Counted from the first letter of the stretch, positions 1 through 8,049 are shown. The stretch: 51,721 nt of DNA from Nitrospirota bacterium (GCA_015233015.1 JADFYO010000021.1:1-51721), one strand, 5' to 3'. A program made the numbers and translations. Notes: generated from the letters alone by a model not told the origin.

Positions 1-468
1 GTTGATGTGAACAGATGTATTGACGAGGCATTATCGATGTTTGCAGATGAAATCAACAGGGTGACAATCGTCAAAAAATACAATCAACTGCCTCTATATC
101 TTTGCGAATCGCGGGCTATGAACCAATTGTTTTATCATATTCTCCTGAACGCATTTCAAGCGATTGCCACTACAGGTACGATAACAATAGTAACTTCGCA
201 GCTATCCGATACTGACGGCAAAAATGAAACAATACAGATAAAAATAGACGATGATGGAAAAGGAATGTCAGACGAATCGGTGAAACGCGCGTTTATCCCT
301 TTTTATACGACAAAAGACGTTGGTTGCGGCAAGGGACTGGGGCTGTCTATTGTGGATGGCATTGTAAGCCGGCATGGAGGCAGAGTTAATTTAGAAAGTG
401 CGGAAGGTAAGGGAACGTCCATAACGATACGTCTTCCACTTATGCAAAATCGAATGTTTTCTTATTGA
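1..468 (+). CDS. Sensor histidine kinase, C-terminal ATPase domain (5' truncated)
   Basis: The frame is open from base 1, so only the C-terminal part of the protein is in the window. The visible ~155 residues form a GHKL/HATPase_c ATP-binding domain: an N box around LLNAFQAI, a G1 box DDDGKGMSD, an F-box region FIPFYTTKD and a G2 box GKGLGLSIV. It would bind ATP and phosphorylate a conserved histidine lying upstream of the window. The sensor domain and the cognate regulator cannot be seen. The next gene is convergent, so this is the last gene of its transcript. The family call is secure; the signal is unknown. Confidence 0.9.
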   Translation, partial: VDVNRCIDEALSMFADEINRVTIVKKYNQLPLYLCESRAMNQLFYHILLNAFQAIATTGTITIVTSQLSDTDGKNETIQIKIDDDGKGMSDESVKRAFIPFYTTKDVGCGKGLGLSIVDGIVSRHGGRVNLESAEGKGTSITIRLPLMQNRMFSY

Positions 469-500
469 GCTTTTGTCAATCATACGTACTCCTTAGCAGC

Positions 501-2768
501 TCAAATCGGATTATGCAAATCCCAAACCCAGCTCAGCTCGTGGATATTTGTCCAATAATCTGCACGGTCAACATACCCTGCGCTGTCAAGCAGGTGTTTT
601 ATCGATTTGTATTCGTCTTCGGACGCTATTATGATAAACGGGTTGCCGCCATCGGGGCCGAGTACATGTTCAGGCCCGAAAATAGGCACCGTCGCCAACA
701 TGTTTTCATGGCCTTCTCCGATAAACCCGCTGACAGGGAGGCCGAGGTTCACAAGCAAGTGATTCGTAATGAGGGCAAGACGCCCCGTGCCCCATATATA
801 CAGGGGACGGCATGTGCCGGCAAGCGTAACCCTCTGTTTCAGATTATCGATATAGCGTTTCTGATATAAGGACTGCGCCCGGTGGGTTTCCATAAGCGGT
901 ATGCCGCCGCTCATTGAAAGAGACTGCGGGTTATGCCAATACAGGCCGGTGAATTCCGGTATGTGCAGGAACTTATAACGCCCGCCCATGCGGAGCCAGT
1001 ACTCCTGGTCGCCATTGGCGGTGTATGTCTCGTCGAAAAACCCAATTCGGGCAGAGGCGGACTTGCGCCACACAGGATGAGGCCCAATTCGGCAGACCTT
1101 CAGCAGGTCCTCGTACTGGTGCTCAGGCCACACCATAGAGGGACTGCCCGTGTTGCGCTCAAAACTCTCGTGCGGGGTCGCCGTTACATATGAATCGCCA
1201 TATACGAGCGCTATATCAGGCCGGGCATCAAGGGTTTTCGACATAATCTCAAGCGCATCGCGGCGAAGCCTGTCATTTGTGCTCAAAACGGTAATGTACC
1301 TGCCACCGGCCAGTCTAAGCCCTATGTTCCAGGCGGCGTAGATGCTGACTTTTTCCGCGGTTCTCACATACATAACGTCAGGATTGTTGCTTTGAAACTC
1401 AGAAATAAGAGCCCTCTCGTTTTGAGGGGAGGCGGCGTCGATAACAATTACCTCGATGGAGCCCCAAATCGACTGCTCCCTGAGGCCGTCAAGACATTCG
1501 CCAATAAATGCCTCTGACATATACGTAGAGACGATAACGGTTACGGTGTATTCTTTGCCGGCTTTGGCGGGAGCGGTTAACGCCTCTTTGTAGCGGGTCA
1601 ATTCAAGTGCCGCCGGCAGAAGAGAATTAGCATTCAGGCGAGTGCTGCCGGGGCTGAGTTTATCGATAAAAAAATTATTAAACAGGCTCCGCTTTCGAAG
1701 TGCCTCGACAGAGACGTCCTGCCTGTACTTCAGCGAGTCGTAATTATTTATTGCATGAATAATGGATTCCTTTATTTTTTTAGCGGTCAGAGCCGCAGGC
1801 GTCCCAAGTCTGATGCCGTTAAGTTCGTCGGCAAGTTCAATTAATTTCTCGCCTCTTGGCACAGACAGGGCAACTGCCCCGCCTATGGCAGAAAAAACAG
1901 TAAAATGATAACGCCATGATATGGTCATATTGCAACACGAAATCAGCGCTATCATCTGCTCCGGCGTAAAATACGTGTTTGGCACTATAACCGGCTGGCT
2001 CTTCATAAACGCCGCCGTTTTTATGGCCGCCTCTTTATCGAAGAATTCGCCTTCTCTGGTCTCATTGCAAAAAAATACAACCTGCCACTTCAGCTCCCTG
2101 ACGACCCAGTCCAGGGCGGCGGCGGTCTCCATCTTAATGGCGTTGTCGTCTTTCCACTTCTCATTTACAATATTGACGCCTAAGATGGGCTCATCTTTTT
2201 TAATGCCAAGAGATGCACGGTACTGCCCCGCCCATTGCTTATCGACATCATGCGTTGGAAGAAGCCACGCAAGGTCTGCCGCGGCAACTACACGCCCGGG
2301 GTTTACGCCGAGGGCGATAAGGTTTCTCCTTGTCCTTTCAGAGCGTACCGTCCATGATTCAACAGGCAGAAATCCTTTGTTAAATAACTGAACCGCCTCC
2401 TCTGAACGGAGCCTGTCTGCCCCAATGCCGACTGCGTGAATAGGGATGCCGTTTTCATGGCAGAAGGCGTACTTACTTCCAAGAATTCTCAGCGGCCAGT
2501 CGAGGCCGAGCATCTCCGTAACAATTGTTGTCCCTACGATAAATACACAATCGGCTGAAAGGACGGCGGACTTGCAGGCACTGTCGTCATTGAAATTTAT
2601 ATAGTTATATGAAGACGGCAGCTGATTAAGGACTGCCGATGTCCTGGTGTCATAGACCTCTATGGTAGAGCCTTGGGGCAGGGGATGAAGGGATAGAAAC
2701 CCCTTCATCATAGCCTCGTCTCCTATGTTGCCGGCACCATGTCCTGAGAATATTACATGAATTTTCAT
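501..2768 (-). CDS. Polysaccharide pyruvyltransferase / family 2 glycosyltransferase fusion
   Basis: A three-part protein of about 755 residues. Residues ~1-360 resemble polysaccharide pyruvyltransferases of the CsaB/WcaK type (GNIGDEAM near the start, later SWRYHFTVFSAIGGA). Residues ~400-630 form a GT-A family 2 glycosyltransferase (TVIVSTYMSEAFI, then VIVIDAASPQN, and STNDR at the DxD position). The last ~90 residues (IWGTGRLALI and following) look like a small Rossmann-like domain. The likely role is building or decorating a surface polysaccharide. I chose the ATG at 2768 (MKIHVIFSGHG) because homologous domains start there; an in-frame ATG at 2807 with a weak G-rich upstream stretch is the alternative. 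No sugar-gene neighbours are present, so the substrate is unknown. Confidence 0.8.
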   Translation of the reverse strand: MKIHVIFSGHGAGNIGDEAMMKGFLSLHPLPQGSTIEVYDTRTSAVLNQLPSSYNYINFNDDSACKSAVLSADCVFIVGTTIVTEMLGLDWPLRILGSKYAFCHENGIPIHAVGIGADRLRSEEAVQLFNKGFLPVESWTVRSERTRRNLIALGVNPGRVVAAADLAWLLPTHDVDKQWAGQYRASLGIKKDEPILGVNIVNEKWKDDNAIKMETAAALDWVVRELKWQVVFFCNETREGEFFDKEAAIKTAAFMKSQPVIVPNTYFTPEQMIALISCCNMTISWRYHFTVFSAIGGAVALSVPRGEKLIELADELNGIRLGTPAALTAKKIKESIIHAINNYDSLKYRQDVSVEALRKRSLFNNFFIDKLSPGSTRLNANSLLPAALELTRYKEALTAPAKAGKEYTVTVIVSTYMSEAFIGECLDGLREQSIWGSIEVIVIDAASPQNERALISEFQSNNPDVMYVRTAEKVSIYAAWNIGLRLAGGRYITVLSTNDRLRRDALEIMSKTLDARPDIALVYGDSYVTATPHESFERNTGSPSMVWPEHQYEDLLKVCRIGPHPVWRKSASARIGFFDETYTANGDQEYWLRMGGRYKFLHIPEFTGLYWHNPQSLSMSGGIPLMETHRAQSLYQKRYIDNLKQRVTLAGTCRPLYIWGTGRLALITNHLLVNLGLPVSGFIGEGHENMLATVPIFGPEHVLGPDGGNPFIIIASEDEYKSIKHLLDSAGYVDRADYWTNIHELSWVWDLHNPI

Positions 2769-3107
2769 CGGGTGAAAGGTTGGCAGAAGGCAAACCTCAA
2801 GGCGCATAACCCCCGTATCGATTTTGATTAACGTGGACGCAGAAGCGGCCTGTTTCAGTGGCTGCTTTTAATCGTTCATCTTCTTCTGTAAACAACATCC
2901 CGTACATCATAGCATAGCGCCGGCAACGACGACAACCCATGATGGGGGCGCGGTGTCAGGCCGGCCGGTTATGCGGCAGGCCGGCACATATTACTTCCAA
3001 TCAGACAATCACAGCCCCGCCCACTCTCAGACCAACATCTTCACGGGCATATCTTGTTGGGCGGTGAAATATTATTAAAACATCTTATGTGCCGTATCCG
3101 CTTAGCG
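2769..3107. other. Gene-free gap, nothing recognisable
   Basis: About 340 bases between the pyruvyltransferase fusion and the AT-hook gene. I see GC-rich partial inverted repeats around 2960-2990 (ggccggc motifs), but no convincing open frame, tRNA, promoter or terminator. Confidence 0.4.
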
Positions 3108-3359
3108 TTACTCGCCGGAAACCGCCTTTGGCTTTCTCCCTCTTTTCTTACCAACGGGTGCGCCTTCTGCCTTTGGCTTTCTGCCTCTCTTTTTCTTAAC
3201 GGAATGGCCATCCACGGTCACTCCCATGTTAATCAGATAGCCGGCAATCGCGTCATATTCCCTTTGCAGAAACTCTATCTCCGCTTTCTTTTCATTTATT
3301 ATCGTCCCTATCTCGTCGTATCTCGCCTGTGCTGTGCTAATCATTGAATGTTCACTCAT
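3108..3359 (-). CDS. Small coiled-coil protein with two AT-hook-like motifs
   Basis: An 83-residue protein with a strong Shine-Dalgarno sequence (AAGGAGG about 5 bases before the ATG). Residues ~5-45 are a charged amphipathic helix (EIGTIINEKKAEIEFLQREY) likely to form a coiled coil. The C-terminal third holds two copies of KKRGRKPK (about residues 56-63 and 71-78) joined by an Ala/Gly/Pro linker. GRKP-type repeats resemble AT-hooks that bind the minor groove of AT-rich DNA. A nucleoid-associated or xenogeneic-silencer-like role is plausible by layout (oligomerising helix plus DNA-binding tail), but I recognise no named family. It stands alone, followed by an AT-rich repeat region on its upstream side. 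Confidence 0.75.
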   Translation of the reverse strand: MSEHSMISTAQARYDEIGTIINEKKAEIEFLQREYDAIAGYLINMGVTVDGHSVKKKRGRKPKAEGAPVGKKRGRKPKAVSGE

Positions 3360-3533
3360 GTCTGCCTCCTTGTTATAAATTTATTTATGCTATTTAATTA
3401 GCTTATAAAAATTATATCACGTGGCCGGATATTAATTCAAGGATTAAATTCATTCAGTGTCTGATTTAGTAATTAAAATAATAGAAGCCTGTCATATTAT
3501 GCTAATATGCAGCCAGATGAGTATATATTATAA

Positions 3534-3831
3534 TGATAATAATCAGGGCAAACGCACTATGATAGGGAGACATCATTTCTTTGTCTGTCTTTCCTGCGAA
3601 AGCAGGAATCCAGTCTTTTGAGGATAAGAACCGATGCACCATCTCCCACAAAAGGCAACGATAAGACAGGCTAAAGGGAAAAAAATCTCTGTGACTGTGT
3701 TTTGCCATAAGAACTGGATTCCTGCTTTCGCATGAATGACAGATTTATTATATTGGACTGCTTTTTTTGCAATGGTCTGAAATTGATATGAGAGCAATAC
3801 GCATATCGTGCGTTTGCCCTGTGATAATAAT
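3534..3831. repeat. MITE-like element with nested inverted repeats
   Basis: The outer 14-base arms CAGGGCAAACGCAC (3544-3557) and its exact complement (3808-3821) lie in AT-rich flanks that are also partly complementary (ataataat). Nested inside is a 19-base perfect inverted repeat (3595-3613 and 3713-3732) with the core GCGAAAGCAGGAATCCAG. No convincing coding frame lies between. The size of about 290 bases, the terminal inverted repeats and the lack of coding capacity fit a miniature inverted-repeat element or an IS remnant. Confidence 0.6.
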
Positions 3832-3836
3832 ATCAT

Positions 3837-3930
3837 CCTGAGCCTGTCCTGAGCCTGTCCTGAGCCTGTCGAAGGATTACCGATTTATAGGGAAATGCGA
3901 AATGAATGAGCATCCTTCGACAGGCTCAGG
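3837..3930. repeat. REP-like inverted repeat with 11-base tandem copies
   Basis: Three direct copies of CCTGAGCCTGT run from 3837 to 3869 with a period of 11. The last copy extends to a 19-base arm (3859-3877) whose perfect complement is at 3912-3930. The core CAGGCTCAGG/CCTTCGACAGG is a type of intergenic palindrome common in many bacterial genomes. The structure would form a long hairpin in RNA. Confidence 0.7.
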
Positions 3931-3940
3931 ATGATTCAAG

Positions 3941-4038
3941 TTTGTTTACTTCATGAACGCATTTGTTTACTTCCATGAACACATTTGTTTATTTCATGAA
4001 GGCATTCGTTTCCTTCCGTGAAGGCATTCGTTTACTTC
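3941..4038. repeat. Degenerate tandem repeat, 21-22 base unit
   Basis: Nearly five imperfect copies of a unit like TTTGTTTACTTCATGAACGCA follow each other. Later copies drift to ATTCGTTTCCTTCCGTGAAGGC. The array sits just downstream of the RNase P RNA 3' end. Its role is unknown; it may simply be slippage-generated. Confidence 0.6.
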
Positions 4039-4081
4039 TTCTGACCGCATTAATTAATATTGCTGCCTCTCAAATTAAAAT

Positions 4082-4487
4082 AAGAGCAGACCGTAAGCCG
4101 AGTTCTGTGTTGCGCGGCCATTCATCTGAGACAGAGATCGCTCGCTGCCTTCTGCGGTTGGTACCCGTCCCGCCTCCTTATGGTAAATAAGGTATCGGGC
4201 GGGCAGCCCGAAAAGCGGGACCTATTCAACCTTTCTCCGGACGGGGTTTACCTGCCTTCCGCGTTACCGCAGGAGGCGGTGAGCTCTTACCTCACCATTT
4301 CACCCTTACCGCACCTGCACATCTCTGTAGTTCTATGTTCACGGCGCGGCGGTATAATTTCTGTTGCACTTTCCCTGGGGTTGCCCCCGGCTGCCGTTAG
4401 CAGCCGTCCTGCCCATGCGGAGCTCGGACTTTCCTCCCCGAACGGCGGCTTCTACGCTGCCTCGGAGCGGCCGCATGGTCTGCTCTT
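4082..4487 (-). ncRNA. rnpB: RNase P RNA (bacterial type A)
   Basis: Read on the minus strand this is a ~406-base RNase P RNA, the catalytic part of the enzyme that trims tRNA 5' ends. The ends pair as helix P1 (AGAGCAGACC at the 5' end with GGTCTGCTCT at the 3' end). The conserved core is visible: GAGGAAAGTCCG followed by GGCAGGACGGCTGC, CCAGGGAAAGTGCAACAGAAA, GGTAAGGGTGAAATGGTGAG, GTAAACCCCGTCCGGAG, and near the 3' end ACAGAACTCGGCTTACGG. Several open frames overlap it but are artefacts of the structured RNA. It lies just downstream of the ParA-partner pair on the same strand. Confidence 0.96.
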
Positions 4488-4588
4488 ATAGTCATATTAG
4501 TCATATTAAAATATTTTTATATTGGCGCTCATAGCCCTACGGCGCACGCAGCACTCCGACTCACGCTGACCTAACTCATGGGCATTGC

Positions 4589-5023
4589 TTAGTGAATAAC
4601 CTTTGGCATCAAAAATTTCAAACTCTCGACAAACTGGCCATAATTATGTCTCATCGCGTCGAAGGTTATTGTTAATGTTTTTTGATAGCTGTCAAGCATC
4701 ATCGAGTTGATATTCAGGAAATTATTTTGAAATTCTTCTCTTATTTTCATCAGGGCAGCCATGTTGTCAACAAACAACGTAAACGTGCAGGCCCCCTTAT
4801 TGCTGCTGAACACAGGCGGGGCAATCTCGGCAACCGCAACCGTTCCCCCATGTTTTGCTTCAACGACGATGGGAGCGGCATCGATGGTCTTGCCGGTTTC
4901 GGCGGCTTCGGCAGTGTGCGGTACGGCTGGTCTGCCGGCAGAGGCGCTGTGAACCCTCGTCTTTGTCGGCACGGCGAGATTTAAGGCGCTTAATTTATCC
5001 ATGATATTCTTCTTATTAGCCAT
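4589..5023 (-). CDS. Unknown protein translationally coupled to ParA
   Basis: A 144-residue protein with no family I recognise. Residues ~1-75 are Ala/Thr-rich and probably disordered. Residues ~80-144 look folded (CTFTLFVDNMAALMKIREEF, then a helical tail ending FLMPKVIH). Its ATG lies inside the end of the ParA gene (8-base overlap, ATGGCTAA), so it is coupled to ParA. By position it could be a ParA partner or cargo adaptor replacing ParB, but it has no ParB-like helix-turn-helix or KorB motif. Confidence 0.75.
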   Translation of the reverse strand: MANKKNIMDKLSALNLAVPTKTRVHSASAGRPAVPHTAEAAETGKTIDAAPIVVEAKHGGTVAVAEIAPPVFSSNKGACTFTLFVDNMAALMKIREEFQNNFLNINSMMLDSYQKTLTITFDAMRHNYGQFVESLKFLMPKVIH

Positions 5024-5771
5024 TTATTATCTCCTCTGTCAGGGAATTGTAATCCTGCGCGGCAGTCCCCCTGTTATTATAACTGAATATGCTCTTTTGG
5101 GCTATTTGTGCGCGCACTATGTCTATGTTAAGGCGAATATAGGTCTTAAATAATTTATCGGGAAAACTCTGCCTCAGCGTCTCATAAATCTGCGCGGAGA
5201 GGGACGTCCTCCGGTCATATCTGCAGGCAAGAATGCCAAGTATATCCAGCCGTGGATTTAATTCCTTTTTGAAATGCTCTATTTCCTCGAGGAGCTGCTT
5301 TATTCCTAATAATGAAAAATATCCGACATCTATTGGAATAATTATCTCATTCGACGCCCTGAGCGCGTTTTTTGTAAACACATTGATGCTTGGCGGGCAG
5401 TCTATTATTATATATTCATAATCTTTTGCCAGAGGTGCAATGGAATGTTTCAGCGTATCGAAATTCCTGTCTTTAATCAGGAAGTCTTCTATGTCTTTCA
5501 GGGAATTGTTCGATGGGATTATCTCCGCCGCAGATGCTTTTGCGATAAAATCGCGCGGGTTTTCAGGATTAAGAAGCAGATCTTTAATTGTCCTGATGTC
5601 GTGTTCGATGATTAACCCTAAGGAAGCGGAGGCATTTCCCTGAGAATCGAGATCGATAAGGAGGGTTTTCATGCCCTTTCTGTTTAACCCGGCGGCAAGG
5701 TTAACGGCTGTGGTTGTCTTGCCTACACCGCCTTTTTGATTAGTTATCGATATTATTTTCGTCTTTTTCAT
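5016..5771 (-). CDS. ParA/Soj-family ATPase
   Basis: A 251-residue ParA-type ATPase. The deviant Walker A motif KGGVGKTTTAVNLA is at residues ~13-26, with the signature lysine (K13) of the ParA/MinD group. Walker A' is LIDLDSQGNAS and Walker B is YIIIDCPPS. Such ATPases dimerise on ATP, bind DNA non-specifically and position plasmids, chromosomes or protein clusters. No parB or parS site is adjacent; instead the stop codon overlaps an uncharacterised gene. An orphan cargo-positioning role is therefore as likely as chromosome partition. Confidence 0.9.
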   Translation of the reverse strand: MKKTKIISITNQKGGVGKTTTAVNLAAGLNRKGMKTLLIDLDSQGNASASLGLIIEHDIRTIKDLLLNPENPRDFIAKASAAEIIPSNNSLKDIEDFLIKDRNFDTLKHSIAPLAKDYEYIIIDCPPSINVFTKNALRASNEIIIPIDVGYFSLLGIKQLLEEIEHFKKELNPRLDILGILACRYDRRTSLSAQIYETLRQSFPDKLFKTYIRLNIDIVRAQIAQKSIFSYNNRGTAAQDYNSLTEEIING

Positions 5772-5983
5772 CAGACAATCTCAGATTGATAATACTACTT
5801 TGCCATTTACAAAATCAATAAATATTTTTCAGCAATTCCCGGCGAAGGCAAAAGAGGCATGGGTTTACGTATAGTGTATTAATAAGTTACGACGATGTGG
5901 AGTTAAGAAGACCGTAAGTGCGGAATATTTCCTTTGAGAGTGTCAATTTTACATGATGATAGGCAGCAATTCTGCTTGACCTT

Positions 5984-6109
5984 GAATGGTCTTGTCTTAT
6001 CTTCCGAAGCAATCTCTTGCCAGCCTGTATCTCGCTGTCTAACTTGTCTATGACTGTCGAAGATGAGTTTCCCCTTCCTTCCTTGCATGTTTACTTCACC
6101 GGGAATTGC
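5984..6109 (-). pseudogene. Transposase fossil, copy A (internally deleted)
   Basis: Bases 5984-6055 match 29313-29384 at 71 of 72 positions, and 6069-6109 match 29500-29540 with about one change. In copy B these blocks are ~115 bases apart; here they nearly touch, so copy A has an internal deletion. Read on the minus strand, the first block encodes VIDKLDSEIQAGKRLLRKI, which in copy B follows an IPKDSQMRE motif typical of DDE transposases. An 81-codon open frame here (5903-6148) uses a different frame and looks accidental. Confidence 0.65.
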
Positions 6110-6129
6110 TGTTTTATTGGAATTGAACA

Positions 6130-6885
6130 TTAACCGCAAACACTGCACATGGGGTCGTGCGTTATACTGAGTTTCTTAAACTCCATATCGTAAGTATTAA
6201 ACATCAGCATCTTGCCAAGCAGCGGCTTGCCAAAACCGGTGAGGATTTTTATTGCCTCAATTGCCATTAAACAACCCAGGGCGCCTGAGACGGCACCCAG
6301 AACAGGAAAACCCAGTTCCTGCCAGCCGGGGTCATCCTCTGGAAACACGCAGTTCAGGCAGGGCGTTTTCCCCGGTATAACGTTAAATAAATACCCCTCC
6401 ATCGCGTTCATCGCAGCCTCTACCATCGGAACCCCGTGCGCTACCGACGCCTTGTTTAACTCCCTTCTCTCATAAAAATTCGGCCTTGCCGATAGGGCTA
6501 TGTCAACTGTTGGGAGGAGCTTCTCGGCAACCTCCTCAGATATGCGCTCGTCATAGATTTCCACTTCCACTTCAGGGTTCAGCTCTTCTATGAATTTCTT
6601 TGCCTGTGCGACCCTGGTTTTTCCAACCCAGCCGTCTTTCATCAGTATCTGCCTGTTCAGGTTTGACATCGTCAACTTGCCGTAGTGGGCGATGACCAGC
6701 CTCCCTATGCCTGCCGCGGCGAGATAAACGGCGGCGTTTCCACCGAGACCGCCTATGCCGGCAATCAGCGCTGATTTACTCTTTAACGTGCTTTGGCAGC
6801 CCTCACCAAACCCGTTTAAGGTCATCTGCCTCTTATAGCGTTCTTTCTCAATATCTGATAAACTCTTATTATGACACGACCGCAT
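6130..6885 (-). CDS. HesA/MoeB/ThiF-family adenylyltransferase of the nif cluster
   Basis: An E1-like enzyme of about 251 residues. It has the nucleotide-binding loop GIGGLGGNAAVYLA, a conserved SNLNRQIL segment and two zinc cysteine pairs (CLNC mid-protein, CSVCG at the extreme C terminus). Family members adenylate the C terminus of small sulfur carrier proteins. HesA homologues occur in many nif clusters, where a link to molybdenum or metal-sulfur supply has been proposed. I chose the paired ATG at 6885/6888 because a longer reading (to 6978) runs back deep into nifB with low-complexity Trp-rich sequence. It overlaps the nifB stop and is the last gene of the nif operon. Confidence 0.85.
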   Translation of the reverse strand: MRSCHNKSLSDIEKERYKRQMTLNGFGEGCQSTLKSKSALIAGIGGLGGNAAVYLAAAGIGRLVIAHYGKLTMSNLNRQILMKDGWVGKTRVAQAKKFIEELNPEVEVEIYDERISEEVAEKLLPTVDIALSARPNFYERRELNKASVAHGVPMVEAAMNAMEGYLFNVIPGKTPCLNCVFPEDDPGWQELGFPVLGAVSGALGCLMAIEAIKILTGFGKPLLGKMLMFNTYDMEFKKLSITHDPMCSVCG

Positions 6886-7747
6886 CATAGTCAACCCCCA
6901 GCCCAGCCATGAGCATTTCCAGCTCCACATCCACGTCCTCGCCAATAAGGCCGCACGCGTCTGACCGGCACTGCACACAGTGCCCCATCTGAGGCAGGTA
7001 CTCTGCGCACGCCGCCCTCATCTCAACAATCTCCCGATGCCCGGGCTTCCTTATATGCGAAAACCCTCCCTGCGGTATCAACGGCATGACGTTCATTATC
7101 TCCGCCCCATAAATTGCCGCAATATGCGCTATCAGCGGAACTTCCCCGTCGTTTATCCCCGGCATCAGGACGGTGTTGACCTTTACCGCATAGCCTTGAG
7201 AAACGGCTGCTTTTAAACCCTCATACTGTTTTTCTAAAAGAAGGGCTGCCCCTTCAATCCCCGTCAGTTTCCTTCCTTCGTAATTGACCCATGAGTAAAT
7301 CTGCGCTGCCGCATCTGCCGTAACCGCGTTAATCGTTATGGTTATGCTGCTTATTCCGGCCTCTTTTACCGCGTCAATCCTGTCGGCAAGGAGAAGGCCG
7401 TTTGTCGAGATACACAGGATAAGCTCAGGGAATCGGGAGCTTATCTCCTTACAGACCGGAAGCGTCGCCTCGTTAAACAGAGAATCCCCAGGCCCGGCTA
7501 TCCCGACAACGCTCAGGTTGGTCTTTCTTTCGATAAGGGTCTCAACGCGCCCTACCGCCTCTTCCTCGCTCAGCAGCCGGCTCGTTATGGCTGGACGGGA
7601 TTCGTTGGCGCAGTCGAACTTTTTTACGCAGTACCTGCACTGCACATTACACATGGGGGCAACCGGCAGGTGCAGACGCCCGTATCTGCCGTGCGCCCCC
7701 TCTGAAAAACACGGGTGGCTTTCTAACAGTATCTTTTTACTTATCAT
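6869..7747 (-). CDS. nifB: NifB, radical SAM FeMo-cofactor core synthase
   Basis: NifB fuses two 4Fe-4S clusters and inserts carbide from SAM to make NifB-co, the precursor of FeMo-co. The radical-SAM motif CNVQCRYC (CxxxCxxC) is at residues ~33-40, preceded by the typical HPCFSEGAH and PVAP segments. GIAGPGDSL is the SAM-binding GPG region, and near the C terminus QCRSDACG supplies further cluster cysteines. At ~292 residues it is the short, stand-alone form without the NifX-like domain. I prefer the ATG at 7747 (GGGGGAC upstream); the frame stays open to 7819 but would overlap the ferredoxin. It follows the ferredoxin by 23 bases. Confidence 0.93.
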   Translation of the reverse strand: MISKKILLESHPCFSEGAHGRYGRLHLPVAPMCNVQCRYCVKKFDCANESRPAITSRLLSEEEAVGRVETLIERKTNLSVVGIAGPGDSLFNEATLPVCKEISSRFPELILCISTNGLLLADRIDAVKEAGISSITITINAVTADAAAQIYSWVNYEGRKLTGIEGAALLLEKQYEGLKAAVSQGYAVKVNTVLMPGINDGEVPLIAHIAAIYGAEIMNVMPLIPQGGFSHIRKPGHREIVEMRAACAEYLPQMGHCVQCRSDACGLIGEDVDVELEMLMAGLGVDYDAVVS

Positions 7748-7770
7748 GATGTCCCCCTGTTTATCGTTAT

Positions 7771-8049
7771 TTACAGGGCTATGTGGCTGTGGCATTTCCT
7801 TGTACATGCCCTCGAACACGCCTCACAGCCAATGCAGTTGTCAGGATTTGACAAAGACATTACCTTGTTGCCCAGGTCGTCCCCAAATTCGTCATCTCCC
7901 TCAAACGGTTTGTCTATCAGTTGAAGAACATCTCTGCCGCAGACCTTGTAACACCTGCCGCACCCAAGGCACTTAGCCGCGTCTATTGATTCAAGAAACC
8001 GCGGAATCCACACTGCCCCACCTCTTGTCAAACCAATTGTCTCACCCAT
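7771..8049 (-). CDS. Nif-specific ferredoxin (2[4Fe-4S])
   Basis: A 92-residue ferredoxin with two cysteine clusters, CLGCGRCYKVCGRD and CIGCEACSRACTRKC. The spacer and the WIPRFLESID start resemble the nif-associated 'ferredoxin III' group. It probably delivers low-potential electrons to nitrogenase or to cofactor assembly (NifB). The ATG at 8049 is preceded by AGGAGGGTGAC; an in-frame ATG at 8067 is less likely. It lies 17 bases after nifI2. Confidence 0.9.
   Translation of the reverse strand: MGETIGLTRGGAVWIPRFLESIDAAKCLGCGRCYKVCGRDVLQLIDKPFEGDDEFGDDLGNKVMSLSNPDNCIGCEACSRACTRKCHSHIAL

Noticed and set aside
3502-3836. Minus-strand frames in the MITE-like element
   Set aside because: They cover inverted repeats, lack ribosome sites and encode low-quality sequence.
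4180-4491. Open frames inside 4.08-4.49 kb
   Set aside because: They lie entirely within the RNase P RNA gene and use its structured sequence by chance.
5903-6148. 81-codon open frame on the minus strand
   Set aside because: It runs across the transposase fossil in a different frame, has no ribosome site and its product looks random.
6886-6978. Upstream start of the HesA-like gene at 6978
   Set aside because: The extra 31 residues are Trp/Cys-rich and lie within the end of nifB.
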